A stretch of 64,000 nt of DNA from VAZQ01 sp963817135 (GCA_963817135.1 CAWFNG010000013.1:1-64000), one strand, 5' to 3'. Counted from the first letter of the stretch, positions 9,100-16,916 are shown. Numbers and translations: made by a program. The notes: a model not told the origin generated them from the sequence alone.

Positions 9100-9395
9100 C
9101 AGAATTGAGACCTTGATTGCAGGACGTTGAAGGAAGGTCCCTCGAGGTCGGAGGGACGAGGCAGCGCGGAAAGCAGGGGGAACGGAGAAGGGATGGGACG
9201 GCAGGATGAGAGAGAGGGAGCGCAGGACGCGAGAGTGGAAGCGGAGCGAGCAAACGGGGGGCGGGACAGCGGGGGATGCGAGACGCAGCGGCCGGCGGAG
9301 GCGGGCGACTCAAGGGACGGAACGGAGACGGGGCGAGCAGGGAAACAGGCAAGCGGAACGCGAGGGAAGCGAGAGGAGAGGGGCGGACTGCCCCG
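9100..9395 (+). other. T-poor polypurine tract, 8967-9525 gap
   Basis: This 559-base gap has no supportable gene. Its core is a strongly strand-asymmetric stretch. By eye, 9181-9240 is about 83 percent purine and 9241-9360 about 76 percent. Only about five T residues occur from 9181 to 9382, with many GGGA, GAGA and GGAG repeats. Open frames crossing it have artificial low-complexity composition (Arg/Gly/Glu on plus, Pro/Ser/Leu on minus). At its right edge it joins an intron-associated repeat (9382-9425). Confidence 0.55.
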
Positions 9396-9425
9396 TAGTG
9401 CTGAAGCGGGGTAATGCCCGTGGAG
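9382..9425 (+). repeat. Dispersed repeat, inverted copy of 12519-12565
   Basis: About 44 bases, including a shared core of gaagcggggtaatgcccg, matching the reverse complement of 12519-12565 with only a few differences and a short gap. The 12.5 kb copy lies next to a group II intron domain V, so this may be a second, more eroded intron-derived scrap; no domain V is seen here. Confidence 0.6.
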
Positions 9426-9525
9426 ACAAAAAATTGGCAACAAAAAAGAACCCGGCGCTGGCCGCCGGATTGCCTTCTGAGCGGCCATGCCGCACGGCGC
9501 CGGTCCAGATCGACTGGTTTGCTCG

Positions 9526-9756
9526 TCATGGCGCAGCCGCGTCTTGATCCAGTGCCGCCTGAAGGTCTTGAGGATCAATAGTCACCATCTCGATCGAGTC
9601 TCGATGAGATTGCGCCGGTACAAAGATCATGGTCGCAACCCGGCGGTAGGCCGCAAAAGATAATCCGTCGATGAGCTCTTCGTCCGTCACAACTCCATAG
9701 TCTCCTGCCGGCAGCATTCGGTCGACCCCCTTCAACAGAAAGGGTCTCCTGAACAC
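9526..9756 (-). CDS. Small hypothetical protein (76 aa)
   Basis: A compact protein starting at a GTG (FRRPFLLKGVDRMLPAGDYG), with an acidic middle (VVTDEELIDGLSFAAYRRV) and a C-terminus rich in Asp/Ala. From memory, the PFLLKGVDR-x-LPAGDY pattern recurs in rhizobial small proteins of unknown function. There is no signal peptide or membrane segment and no obvious ribosome site before the GTG. It points leftwards towards the minus-strand hairpin at 8995. Confidence 0.6.
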   Translation of the reverse strand: MFRRPFLLKGVDRMLPAGDYGVVTDEELIDGLSFAAYRRVATMIFVPAQSHRDSIEMVTIDPQDLQAALDQDAAAP

Positions 9757-9886
9757 GACCGTCTTGCTGAGGGTGCGTGCACAAGGTCGCGCCGGCCGCG
9801 ATCGTTGCCGCCTTGCGCGAAACTAATAGCGTTCTGTTCGGGACGGCGCAACCGTCTGAACTCAGGCACAAACGGAGGGATGAGCT

Positions 9887-10152
9887 ATGGGTGTTAGGAT
9901 AAAAGACATTGATGTCGGCAAATGCTATGTGACTTCGACTGGACAAGTGCGTCGCGTCACGAAAGTTGAAATCAAAGTTGCGTATGAGTTCGCGCGGGAA
10001 AAAACTCTCCTAGAAGGAAAGGCTGGAATGCACGGGTAATAACCGCTCCGGGTGCAAAATTTGCGCGGGATGTTGATCGCGAAGTGCCATGCAATTACGG
10101 AGCAGCCTATGAAGGCCCCCATCTAGGCCCTTGGGATTATCGGAGACAATAG
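9887..10152 (+). pseudogene. Small hypothetical gene split by a -1 frameshift at an A6 run
   Basis: The first frame starts at ATG 9887 after a strong ribosome site (CGGAGGGATGAGCT) and reads MGVRIKDIDVGKCYVTSTGQ, stopping at 10039 after 50 residues. Reading from the GGGAAAAAAC run at 9996-10005 in the -1 frame gives GKNSPRKAGWNARV, then TAPGAKFARDVDREVPCNYG and a stop at 10150-10152. The two halves make a plausible ~88-residue protein. Either one base was lost at the homopolymer (mutation or sequencing error) or slippage on the A run joins the frames. The spacing does not fit a canonical X-XXY-YYZ slippery heptamer. Function unknown. Confidence 0.6.
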
Positions 10153-10240
10153 TGTCACGCACGCCGCGGGTTGCGCTTTATGCCGCTGTTTGGTTTCTGC
10201 TAGTCGTCTGAACTAAGGCAACCAAGTAGGGAGTTTTCCA

Positions 10241-10513
10241 ATGGCCCAAAACAACACAAAAAATTGGGAAGCAGCTCGCACGCAATTGGTGGAACAGCGC
10301 CAAACTATTATTGATACCTTGGCTAAAGGCGATGCCTTGGCTAAAGGCTACGCAAAAGAACGATCCGAAAATCACATCGATTTGCTGATCAAAATCCAAG
10401 CAGGAATTGATGCGCTTGATAAGGCAAAGGACGAAATATTCAGATCAGTTCCTATCCAAGACCGCTCCAAAAAGAGGGCGCGATATGCTTCTGACGAAGA
10501 CAATAACGGGTAA
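10241..10513 (+). CDS. Hypothetical coiled-coil-like protein (90 aa)
   Basis: A 90-residue, very hydrophilic protein, preceded by GTAGGGAGTTTTCCA. It has a long helical segment (residues about 8-70) with heptad-like Leu/Ile spacing and a basic tail (RSKKRARYASDEDNNG). Residues 27-37 contain a small internal duplication, LAKGDALAKGY, encoded by an imperfect DNA direct repeat at 10318-10350. Base composition is lower in GC than the neighbours. No domain recognised. Confidence 0.5.
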   Translation: MAQNNTKNWEAARTQLVEQRQTIIDTLAKGDALAKGYAKERSENHIDLLIKIQAGIDALDKAKDEIFRSVPIQDRSKKRARYASDEDNNG

Positions 10514-11250
10514 TTACGGTAATTAATGCATCAGATCTGGCGCATTGCCATTTATTTCGATGTTAGGCGTCAAGAACGTGCTGACTTCCGGGAAAGAGCG
10601 TTATCGGAAGCAATTGCTTCCCACGAGTGGTGAATGCCACCACTTGCAGTCCGCATGTCGGGCGCTGAAGGTCATGCAGACATTAAGAATGCAAAGAAGG
10701 ACAGAGCCGGCGCGGCGCTGTCAATAGCGAAAGAGCCCGGCGCGTGATAGCTACCAGGCTCTCTCTCAGGCAGGCTTAGGGGGTGCCATGACTTGCACTT
10801 TAGCTCCTAAGCACTGCTACTCGCATAAACCCGGCAATGCACTGCCGAGTCTCTATTTTCCTCCACACCAAGCGTTAACGTTTATTGAGAGCCAGGGTTC
10901 CCGACGTTGCATGTTTATTCGGCGTGGGTTCGTTCATTGTGCAGACGTGAAGCAAGCAGAAAAGCGTGTGCGTTCTACCCAACGCGCTCCGATCAGAGTG
11001 CGAACATCAATGAAGGGTGACGCTCATACATTCCCGGTGACCATAGACGCATTCGTAGGTGCGTATTTCCTTCCCACCGTGAGACGGCGTCGCCATGATG
11101 ATTCTCATTTTCTGCGAGCACTCCGGGAGTTTGAGGTGAAGCGGTTGTGCGCCGATAAACTCACCTAATCTCTGCAAGGTCAATTCCAGGCCCTTCCGTA
11201 GTGGTATAGTCTTCGGCATCACGAAGCCTTCTCCTGAGCTTGGGTGGAAT
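10514..11250. other. Intergenic region, no supported gene
   Basis: A 737-base stretch. The longest plus-strand frame (10788-11168) has no ribosome site and a composition unlike the neighbouring genes. A weak hairpin occurs at 10732-10762 (agagcc/ggctct). The last ~60 bases contain gtggtatagt at 11201, reminiscent of the block shared by the upstream regions of the 12732 and 14840 genes. Confidence 0.45.
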
Positions 11251-12228
11251 ATGAGACGACGCGAATTTATCGGCGGACTCGGCACGATGACCTTGGCATC
11301 GTCGCTCGCTGCCCGCGCGCAGCAACCGATGATGCCGGTGATCGGGTTCCTCAACAGCAGAGCGCCCGGCGAGAACGCAACGCTCTTGGTCCCTTTCCAC
11401 CGAGGCTTGAAAGAGACAGGCTATGTTGAGGGCCAGAACCTCACGGTCGAATACCGCTGGGCGGACGAGCAATACGACCGACTTCCAGCGTTGGCGGCCG
11501 ACCTCGTTGGCCATCGAGTGGCCGTGATTGTCGCGAATGGCCCTGCGGTACGGCCAGCAAAAGCAGCAACTTCGACGGTTCCGATCGTCTTCGTGGTAGG
11601 GTTCGACCCGCTCTCTTTTGGACTTGTCGCCAGCCTGAACCGCCCGGGCGGCAATCTGACGGGCGTGAGCGTCTTGGACGTGCAGATCGGGGCGAAGCGG
11701 CTGGAGCTGCTGCATGAGCTGGTCCCCACGGCGACCATCATGGCCCTGCTCGTCAACCCGACCACTCCCGCTGCCGAAACCGTGGCGAGAGACGCACAGG
11801 CAGCGGCCCGCGACCTCGGCCTGCAACTCCATGTCCTGCATGCGAGCAGCGACCGCGATTTCGATACAGTTTTTACAACTGTGGCCCAACTGCGGGCAGG
11901 CGGGCTTGTGATCGGCGCCGATCCATTCTTCACGAACCGGAGCCAACAGCTCGCCGAGCTGTCGGTCGGTCATGCAGTGCCTACGATCTACGAGTTTCGC
12001 GAGTTCGCGGCGGCCGGCGGCCTAATAAGCTACGGGAGCAACATTGCCGACGCGTACCGTCTGGCCGGCGTCTACACCGGCCGTATTCTTAAAGGCGAAA
12101 AGCCTTCCGACTTGCCGGTGCAGCAGGCGACGAAAGTCGAGCTGATCCTCAACCTTAAGACCGCCAGGTCACTTGGCATCACGGTCCCGCTTGCGTTACT
12201 CGGCCGCGCCGACGAAGTAATCGAATGA
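11251..12228 (+). CDS. ABC-type substrate-binding protein (PF04392 type), array copy 1
   Basis: Periplasmic binding protein of the two-lobed, LivJ-related class often annotated as ABC transporter substrate-binding protein. Residues 1-24 are a signal with a twin-arginine-like start (MRRREFIGGLG) and cleavage after ARAQ. Family landmarks follow in order: PVIGFLNSR, FHRGLKETGYVEGQNLTVEY, RWADEQYDRLPALAADLV, PIVFVVGFDP, LNRPGGNLTGVS, KRLELLHELVP, AAGGLISYGSNIADAYRLAG, GRILKGEKPSDLPVQQ and the C-terminal RADEVIE. At 325 residues it is full length. It is the first of eight intact copies within 14 kb; no permease or ATPase gene is anywhere in the cluster, so the ligand and transport role are unknown. 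Confidence 0.88.
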   Translation: MRRREFIGGLGTMTLASSLAARAQQPMMPVIGFLNSRAPGENATLLVPFHRGLKETGYVEGQNLTVEYRWADEQYDRLPALAADLVGHRVAVIVANGPAVRPAKAATSTVPIVFVVGFDPLSFGLVASLNRPGGNLTGVSVLDVQIGAKRLELLHELVPTATIMALLVNPTTPAAETVARDAQAAARDLGLQLHVLHASSDRDFDTVFTTVAQLRAGGLVIGADPFFTNRSQQLAELSVGHAVPTIYEFREFAAAGGLISYGSNIADAYRLAGVYTGRILKGEKPSDLPVQQATKVELILNLKTARSLGITVPLALLGRADEVIE

Positions 12229-12300
12229 ACTTTGCTGCGGTGCATGAATCAGCAATTGGCACGAAGTGTGAGTGCCGCCTTGTCCCGGTTATGGCTGCTT

Positions 12301-12340
12301 CCAGAGGTGAAGCGGCCGGCAATGTTACGGAGCGGTGACA
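12301..12340 (+). repeat. Dispersed intergenic repeat (aggtgaagcgg type)
   Basis: Contains agaggtgaagcggccggcaa, which resembles sequences after other genes at 16856, 19822, 22738, 28670 and 41103. The preceding bases (ttgctgcggtgcatga near 12232) also recur after the 13715-14698 gene. See the finding on this repeat family. Confidence 0.45.
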
Positions 12341-12353
12341 GCGGGAATTGCCG

Positions 12354-12423
12354 AGTAGGCCCGGGGAATTTCACCCCGAGCCCCTCACAGATCCGGACTT
12401 GACACTCTCGCGTCATCCGGCTC
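12354..12423 (-). ncRNA. Group II intron remnant: domains V and VI
   Basis: On the minus strand, 12423-12389 reads GAGCCGGATGACGCGAGAGT followed by GTCAAGTCCGGATCT. This folds as domain V: a lower helix containing the AGC triad, a two-base AG bulge on the 3' side and an upper helix GACGC/GTGTC capped by a GAGA tetraloop. A second hairpin (about 12388-12354, gctcgggg/ccccgggc) fits domain VI. Only about 220 bases upstream remain recognisable and no reverse transcriptase is present, so this is a 5'-deleted fossil. One lower-helix position is a G-A mismatch instead of the usual G-U. It lies between two binding-protein genes. Confidence 0.65.
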
Positions 12424-12518
12424 GTGCCACCGCGCGAAGGCTGCCGCCTTCCATTGAACATCGGGTTCCTCCCGTTGCCGGTTGACCCGAGCCAAATGGC
12501 GATAGCCCGCTCCCTTCG

Positions 12519-12565
12519 CTCCACGGGCATTACCCCGCTTCGTCACTACTACGGAGCAGTCCGCC
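12519..12565 (-). repeat. Intron-associated repeat, inverted partner of 9382-9425
   Basis: The reverse complement of this segment carries the same gaagcggggtaatgcccg core as 9382-9425. It is about 95 bases upstream of the intron domain V on the same (minus) strand. It encodes KRGNARGAKG in one frame, a phrase I associate from memory with intron-derived ORFs. The 12229-12731 gap has no other gene. Confidence 0.55.
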
Positions 12566-12666
12566 GCTAGCCCAACTTGAGCTAGCCGGTGCATCGGTAC
12601 TTTCGGCCTCGCGGTTTGAGCCACTTGTGCCTTCTCCCTTAGCATCGCCGTCTAGGTTTTTGCCGT

Positions 12667-12707
12667 GATGCACAACGCAACATTGCCTGCAACGATGTGG
12701 TAGGGTG
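12667..12707 (+). promoter_or_regulatory. Upstream block shared with the 14840 gene
   Basis: gatgcacaacgca (12667-12679) and tgtggtagggtg (12696-12707) occur with the same 29-base offset and the same distance to the ATG (36 bases) upstream of the gene at 14840. The conservation in otherwise unlike intergenic DNA suggests a promoter or operator; I cannot assign a sigma-factor match. Confidence 0.45.
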
Positions 12708-12731
12708 TGACCCTCAGGCTGAGGGCGCTAC

Positions 12732-13715
12732 ATGAGACGACGCGAGTTCACCACAATGCTCGCTGGTGCGGCGGCATGGCCGCTGGCCGCACGCGCGCAG
12801 CCTAGCGAGCGCATCCGGCGGATCGGCGTGCTCATGTATCTGGCCGCGGACGATGCGCAGGGACAAGCCCGTCTCGCGGCGTTCGCAAAGGCCCTCGAGC
12901 AATTGGGCTGGAGCGACGGCCGCAACCTGCGCATCGACACCCGCTGGGCCAATGCCGACGACATTCGTAGGCACGCTGGGGAATTGGCGGCGTTGGCGCC
13001 GGACGTCCTCGTGGCTGCTACTGGCACGGCAACGGTCGCGCCGTTGCTCCAGGCGACCCGAACCGTGCCGATCGTGTTTGTGAGTGTCATCGACCCGGTC
13101 GGCGCCGGTTTCGTCGAGAGCCTGGCACAGCCGGGCGGCAACGCGACTGGGTTCACGATTTACGAATACAGCATGAGCGGAAAATGGCTGGAGCTGCTCA
13201 AAGAGATCGCGCCCCGGGTGACGCGAGCGGCGGTGCTTCGGGATCCGGCCGTCGCTTCCGGGATCGGGCAGTTCGGCGCTGTCCAGATCGTGGCACCATC
13301 GCTGGGTGTGCAGTTGAGCCCGGTCGACGTGCGCGATGCCGGCGAAATCGAGCGTGCCATCACGGCATTCGCGCGCGGGTTGAATGGCGGCCTGATCGTG
13401 ACGGGAAGCGCATTGGCGATTAGTCATCGCCAACCGATCATCACCCTTGCGGCGCGGCACAAGCTGCCCGCTGTCTACCCCGCCCGCTTCTACGTTACAG
13501 ACGGCGGCCTCGTCTCCTACGGGCCTGACCTGATCGACCCCTTCCGCCGCGCGGCCGGCTACGTCGACCGCATCCTCAGGGGCGAGCAACCGGCCGATCT
13601 GCCGGTACAGGCGCCGACCAGGTACGAGCTCGCCATTAACCTCCAAACCGCCAAGGCGCTCGGCATTGAGATTCCAACAACGCTACTCGCCCATGCGGAT
13701 GAGGTTATCGACTGA
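12732..13715 (+). CDS. ABC-type substrate-binding protein (PF04392 type), array copy 2
   Basis: A 327-residue member. The ATG is preceded by GAGGGCGCTAC. The leader MRRREFTTMLAGAAAWPLAA ends at ARAQ; ELGWSDGRN is replaced here by EQLGWSDGRNLRIDTRWANA, and the first lobe has MYLAADDAQGQARLAAFAKA, so this is one of the more divergent copies. Hinge and second-lobe landmarks are present: IVFVSVIDPVGAGFVESL, QPGGNATGFT, AARHKLPAVYPARFYV, GGLVSYGPDLIDPFRRAA and DRILRGEQPADLPVQ. It ends ADEVID. Its stop overlaps the ATG of the next copy by one base (TGATG), so the pair is probably co-translated. Confidence 0.88.
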   Translation: MRRREFTTMLAGAAAWPLAARAQPSERIRRIGVLMYLAADDAQGQARLAAFAKALEQLGWSDGRNLRIDTRWANADDIRRHAGELAALAPDVLVAATGTATVAPLLQATRTVPIVFVSVIDPVGAGFVESLAQPGGNATGFTIYEYSMSGKWLELLKEIAPRVTRAAVLRDPAVASGIGQFGAVQIVAPSLGVQLSPVDVRDAGEIERAITAFARGLNGGLIVTGSALAISHRQPIITLAARHKLPAVYPARFYVTDGGLVSYGPDLIDPFRRAAGYVDRILRGEQPADLPVQAPTRYELAINLQTAKALGIEIPTTLLAHADEVID

Positions 13716-14698
13716 TGAAGCGGCGCGAGTTCATGACGCTGCTCGTTTGCGCAGCGGCGGCATGGCCGTTTATTGCGCGCGCGCAGCAGGCAGGAAAGAT
13801 TCCCCGCGTCGGCTTCATGGGCAATTCGACGGCGGCGCTCGAAGCCAATCTCATCGGGCCGTTCCGCCAGGGCTTGCGCGAGCACGGCTATCAGGAAGGC
13901 CGCAACATCGAGACCGTGTTTCGGTGGGCGGAAGGAAAATATGAACGCTTTCCCGTTCTCATCGCCGAGCTTGTTGCTGCCAAGGTGGATATGATCGTGA
14001 CTGCCGGCACGCCCGCCTCGCTCGCCGTGAAAAATGCAAACACGTCCATCCCCCTGATCATGATCGCAGTCGGCGAGCCTGTCGCCACTGGTCTTGTCGC
14101 CAGCTTCGCGCGGCCCGGCGGGAATATCACCGAACTCACTTCGATGGCGCCGGACATCGATGGGAAGCGGCTGGAGCTGCTCAGGGAACTGGTTCCGAAC
14201 ATCTCCTACATCGCCGTGCTCTGGAATGCCGGTAGCCCGATCCAGGTGATCCAAGAGAAGGAGACGAGAGCCGCGGCCGACGTGATCGGAATGAAGATGC
14301 TGTCGTTGGGCGTACGCGGCCTGGAAGAGATCGAGAAGGCATTCACAATCATCATCAAGGAGCAGCCGGGCGCGCTGTTCGTGTTGGCGGATCGGCTGTT
14401 CCTGCACCATCGCAAACTCATCATGGACTTTGCCACCCAGCACCGCTTGCCGGGAGTGCACGCGTACCGGGAATTGATCGAGGCGGGCGGGCTAATGTCG
14501 TACGGACCAAGCTACGCGGCAATGCATAAGCGGGCGGCCTACTTTGTCGACCGGATATTGAAAGGTGCCAGTCCGGCTGACTTGCCGGTAGAGCAACCGA
14601 CAACTTTCGAGTTGGTCCTCAACCTCAAGGCCGCCAAGGCGCTCGGGCTGAAAATCCCCAAATCGTTCCTCTTGCGCGCCGATGAGGTGGTCGAGTGA
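13715..14698 (+). CDS. ABC-type substrate-binding protein (PF04392 type), array copy 3
   Basis: Starts in a TGATG overlap with copy 2, with GAGGTT in the upstream gene's DEVID codons acting as a plausible ribosome site. Leader MKRREFMTLLVCAAAAWPF, cleavage near ARAQ. Distinctive stretches are MGNSTAALEANLIGPFRQGL and VTAGTPASLAVKNANTSIPL. The second lobe keeps RPGGNITELTSM, KRLELLRELVPNI, QHRLPGVHAYRELIEAGGLM and DRILKGASPADLPVEQ, ending RADEVVE at 327 residues. After the stop there is 141 bases before the next copy. The ligand is unknown. Confidence 0.88.
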   Translation: MKRREFMTLLVCAAAAWPFIARAQQAGKIPRVGFMGNSTAALEANLIGPFRQGLREHGYQEGRNIETVFRWAEGKYERFPVLIAELVAAKVDMIVTAGTPASLAVKNANTSIPLIMIAVGEPVATGLVASFARPGGNITELTSMAPDIDGKRLELLRELVPNISYIAVLWNAGSPIQVIQEKETRAAADVIGMKMLSLGVRGLEEIEKAFTIIIKEQPGALFVLADRLFLHHRKLIMDFATQHRLPGVHAYRELIEAGGLMSYGPSYAAMHKRAAYFVDRILKGASPADLPVEQPTTFELVLNLKAAKALGLKIPKSFLLRADEVVE

Positions 14699-14774
14699 TG
14701 TAAGCCCGTCATTTGCTGCAGTGCATGAGTCCGTTGTTGACCCTGAACCGACATAAGCGGAAATATTTCGCTGC

Positions 14775-14815
14775 GATGCACAACGCAGCTTTTCCTAGGA
14801 CGGTGTGGTAGGGTG
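14775..14815 (+). promoter_or_regulatory. Upstream block shared with the 12732 gene
   Basis: gatgcacaacgca (14775-14787) and tgtggtagggtg (14804-14815), spaced as at 12667-12707 and again 36 bases before the start codon. The sequence between the two blocks is not conserved, which argues for a two-part protein-binding or promoter site rather than simple recent duplication. Confidence 0.45.
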
Positions 14816-14839
14816 CGATCGTCACTGAGGGGAGCACAC

Positions 14840-15808
14840 ATGAGGCGGCGCGAGTTCATCACGCTCCTTGGCAGTGCGGTGGCGTGGCCGATTGCCGCGA
14901 GCGCGCAAGCCGCGAAGAAGACCCCGCGCATCGGAGTGCTGTGGCCCAACCCGCCCGCTACGTTCGAGTTCATACGGCAAGGCTTGAAGGAACATGGCTA
15001 TATCGAGGGCCAAAGTATTGGATTCGAGTTCCGGTGGGCGGAGGGGAAACTCGAACAGCTGCCCGAATTGGCGCGCGAGCTTGTCACCATCCCCGTAGAC
15101 GTTATCGTGACCTTGGCTCCGCAGGCCACGTTAGCGGCCAGGGGGGCTACTCAAACAATTCCTATCGTTTTCGTTGCGATCGGCGAGCCGGTGGCGAGTG
15201 GGCTCGTGGCCAGCCTCGCGCGGCCGGGCGGGAACCTGACGGGGACGACCCGGATGTTACCCGAGATGAGCGCCAAACATGTGGAACTGCTCAAAGAGGC
15301 CGTTCCCTCACTGTCGAAATTGGCCGTTCTGTGGAATCCGATGAACACGTCACATCGGCCGGCGCTACAGGCAGTCGAAGCAGCCGCTCGATCGTTATCG
15401 CTTCAAGTGCACCCATTGGAGGTGAGAGGGCCGGCCGAACTTGACGTCGTCTTCTCGGCGATATCCAGGGAGAGAGCCGACGGGCTCCTCTTCATCGCGG
15501 ACCCCGTCTTCTTCATCAACCTCAAGCGCATGGCGGATTTTGTCGCATCGAGCCGATTGCCGGCGGTCGCTAACTTCATCGAATTTCCGAAACTTGGCGG
15601 TCTCATGGGTTATGCGCCAAGCATTCCCGACGAGTTCCAACATGTAGCGGGTCACATTGACAAAATCCTCAAGGGCGCCAAGCCGGCAGACTTGCCCGTC
15701 GAGCTGCCGACGAAGTTTCAGCTGGTGATCAATCTCAAAACTGCCAAGGCGCTCGGTCTCGAATTGCCGCCGTCTCTGCTCGCCCGCGCCGACGAGGTGA
15801 TCGAGTGA
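14840..15808 (+). CDS. ABC-type substrate-binding protein (PF04392 type), array copy 4
   Basis: The start at 14840 follows TGAGGGGAGCACAC; an in-frame ATG 27 bases earlier lacks a ribosome site and would displace the leader. MRRREFITLLGSAVAWPIAA is the export signal. This 322-residue copy has a shortened first lobe (VLWPNPPATFEFIRQGLKEH) and the expected FRWAEGKLEQLPELARELV, IPIVFVAIGEPVASGLVASL, RPGGNLTGTTRM, EFPKLGGLMGYAPSIPDEF and DKILKGAKPADLPVELP. The terminal codons GAC-GAG-GTG-ATC-GAG-TGA overlap the GTG start of copy 5 by four bases (GTGA). Confidence 0.88.
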   Translation: MRRREFITLLGSAVAWPIAASAQAAKKTPRIGVLWPNPPATFEFIRQGLKEHGYIEGQSIGFEFRWAEGKLEQLPELARELVTIPVDVIVTLAPQATLAARGATQTIPIVFVAIGEPVASGLVASLARPGGNLTGTTRMLPEMSAKHVELLKEAVPSLSKLAVLWNPMNTSHRPALQAVEAAARSLSLQVHPLEVRGPAELDVVFSAISRERADGLLFIADPVFFINLKRMADFVASSRLPAVANFIEFPKLGGLMGYAPSIPDEFQHVAGHIDKILKGAKPADLPVELPTKFQLVINLKTAKALGLELPPSLLARADEVIE

Positions 15809-16785
15809 GAAGGCGCGAGTTCATCACGCTGCTCGGCGGCGCGACTGTGTGGCCGGTCGCGGCGCGCGCACAGCAGTCGGCGATGCCGGTGATCGGGTTC
15901 CTCAGCAGCCGATCGCCGAACGAGGCCGCCTATGTCGTTGCGGCGTTCCACCGCGGCCTTAGGGAAGGCGGCTATAGCGAAGGTCAGAACGTCGGAATCG
16001 AGTATCGCTGGGCAGAAGGTCAGTACGACCGCCTTCCGGGGCTCGCGGCCGACCTCGTTCGCCGTAGGGTGGCCCTGATCGCTTCGACCGGCGGCATCGG
16101 CGCGGCCAATGCAGCAAAACAGGCGACTTCCACGATTCCGATTGTCTTCACCGTCGGCGATGATCCGATCAAGCACGGCGTCGTGGCCAGTCTCAACCGG
16201 CCGGGCGGCAACGTAACCGGGATATACAATTTCATTTCGGCGATGGAGGCGAAGCGCTTCGGGCTGCTGCGGGAGACGGTTCCGACAGCCGGATCGATCG
16301 CTGTGCTTCTGAACCCCAACTATCCGGGTTTCGGTGTTCAGTTGAAAGACCTTCAAGAGGCAGCGCGCGCCGTTAGCCAGCAAATCCACGTAATCGACGC
16401 AAACAGCGAAGCTGACATTCACGCCGCTTTCAGGGCCATGGGGCGATTGCCGGCCGCAGCTCTACTGGTCGGCGCTGATCCGTTTTTCAACGGCCGACGG
16501 GAGCAACTCGTCACGCTCGCGGCCCATTACAGCATCCCGGCGATGTATGAGTTGCGCGAATATGCCCTGGCCGGGGGCCTGATGAGCTACGGAACCAACC
16601 TCGCTGACGCCTATCGTCAAGTCGGCAACTACGCGGCGCGAGTTCTCAAGGGCGACAAGCCTGCCGACCTGCCAGTCGTGCAGTCGAGCAAGTTCGAGCT
16701 AGTCATCAACCTGAAGACCGCAAAGGCACTGCGTCTGATGATCCCGGCCGGCGTGCTCGCCATCGCCGACGAGGTGATCGAATAG
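15805..16785 (+). CDS. ABC-type substrate-binding protein (PF04392 type), array copy 5
   Basis: Begins at GTG 15805 inside the GTGA overlap with copy 4; GAGGTG at 15794-15799, inside the upstream coding end, is the only ribosome-site candidate and is five bases away. The leader RREFITLLGGATVWPVAA ends at ARAQ. At 326 residues it is closest by eye to copy 1 (PVIGFLSSRSPNEAAYVVAA, YRWAEGQYDRLPGLAADLV, AEADIHAAF-like middle, LVGADPFFNGRREQLVTLA). It ends ADEVIE. After its stop comes a dispersed repeat (16819-16916) and then the oppositely oriented Bug receptor. Confidence 0.88.
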   Translation: MRRREFITLLGGATVWPVAARAQQSAMPVIGFLSSRSPNEAAYVVAAFHRGLREGGYSEGQNVGIEYRWAEGQYDRLPGLAADLVRRRVALIASTGGIGAANAAKQATSTIPIVFTVGDDPIKHGVVASLNRPGGNVTGIYNFISAMEAKRFGLLRETVPTAGSIAVLLNPNYPGFGVQLKDLQEAARAVSQQIHVIDANSEADIHAAFRAMGRLPAAALLVGADPFFNGRREQLVTLAAHYSIPAMYELREYALAGGLMSYGTNLADAYRQVGNYAARVLKGDKPADLPVVQSSKFELVINLKTAKALRLMIPAGVLAIADEVIE

Positions 16786-16818
16786 GGGCTGCCTTGCTGC
16801 GGTTGCTCACAGCCGCTT

Positions 16819-16916
16819 TTGGCACGAACCTGAAGCGCCGACGTGCACCATCAACGTCTGTTGACTGAGGCGAAGCAGACCCAATGGGGCGCGCGAACTA
16901 CCGCCGTTGTCGACCC
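16819..16916 (+). repeat. Dispersed intergenic repeat, longest copy
   Basis: The first half (16819-16883) resembles 28624-28692; the second half (16856-16915) resembles 19822-19884, sharing ctgttga, ggcgaag, agacc, aatg and accgccgttgt in register. It sits between convergent genes. No coding capacity or clean terminal inverted repeats. Confidence 0.5.

Noticed and set aside
9071..9578. Long Pro/Ser-rich minus-strand frames opposite the purine tract
   Set aside because: They are the mirror of low-complexity DNA, have no ribosome site and resemble no protein.
9996..10005. Programmed -1 ribosomal frameshift heptamer
   Set aside because: The A run is out of phase with the X-XXY-YYZ rule in the zero frame, so a lost base is the simpler reading.
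10788..11168. 126-codon plus-strand frame
   Set aside because: No ribosome site, no conserved pattern and composition unlike neighbouring genes.
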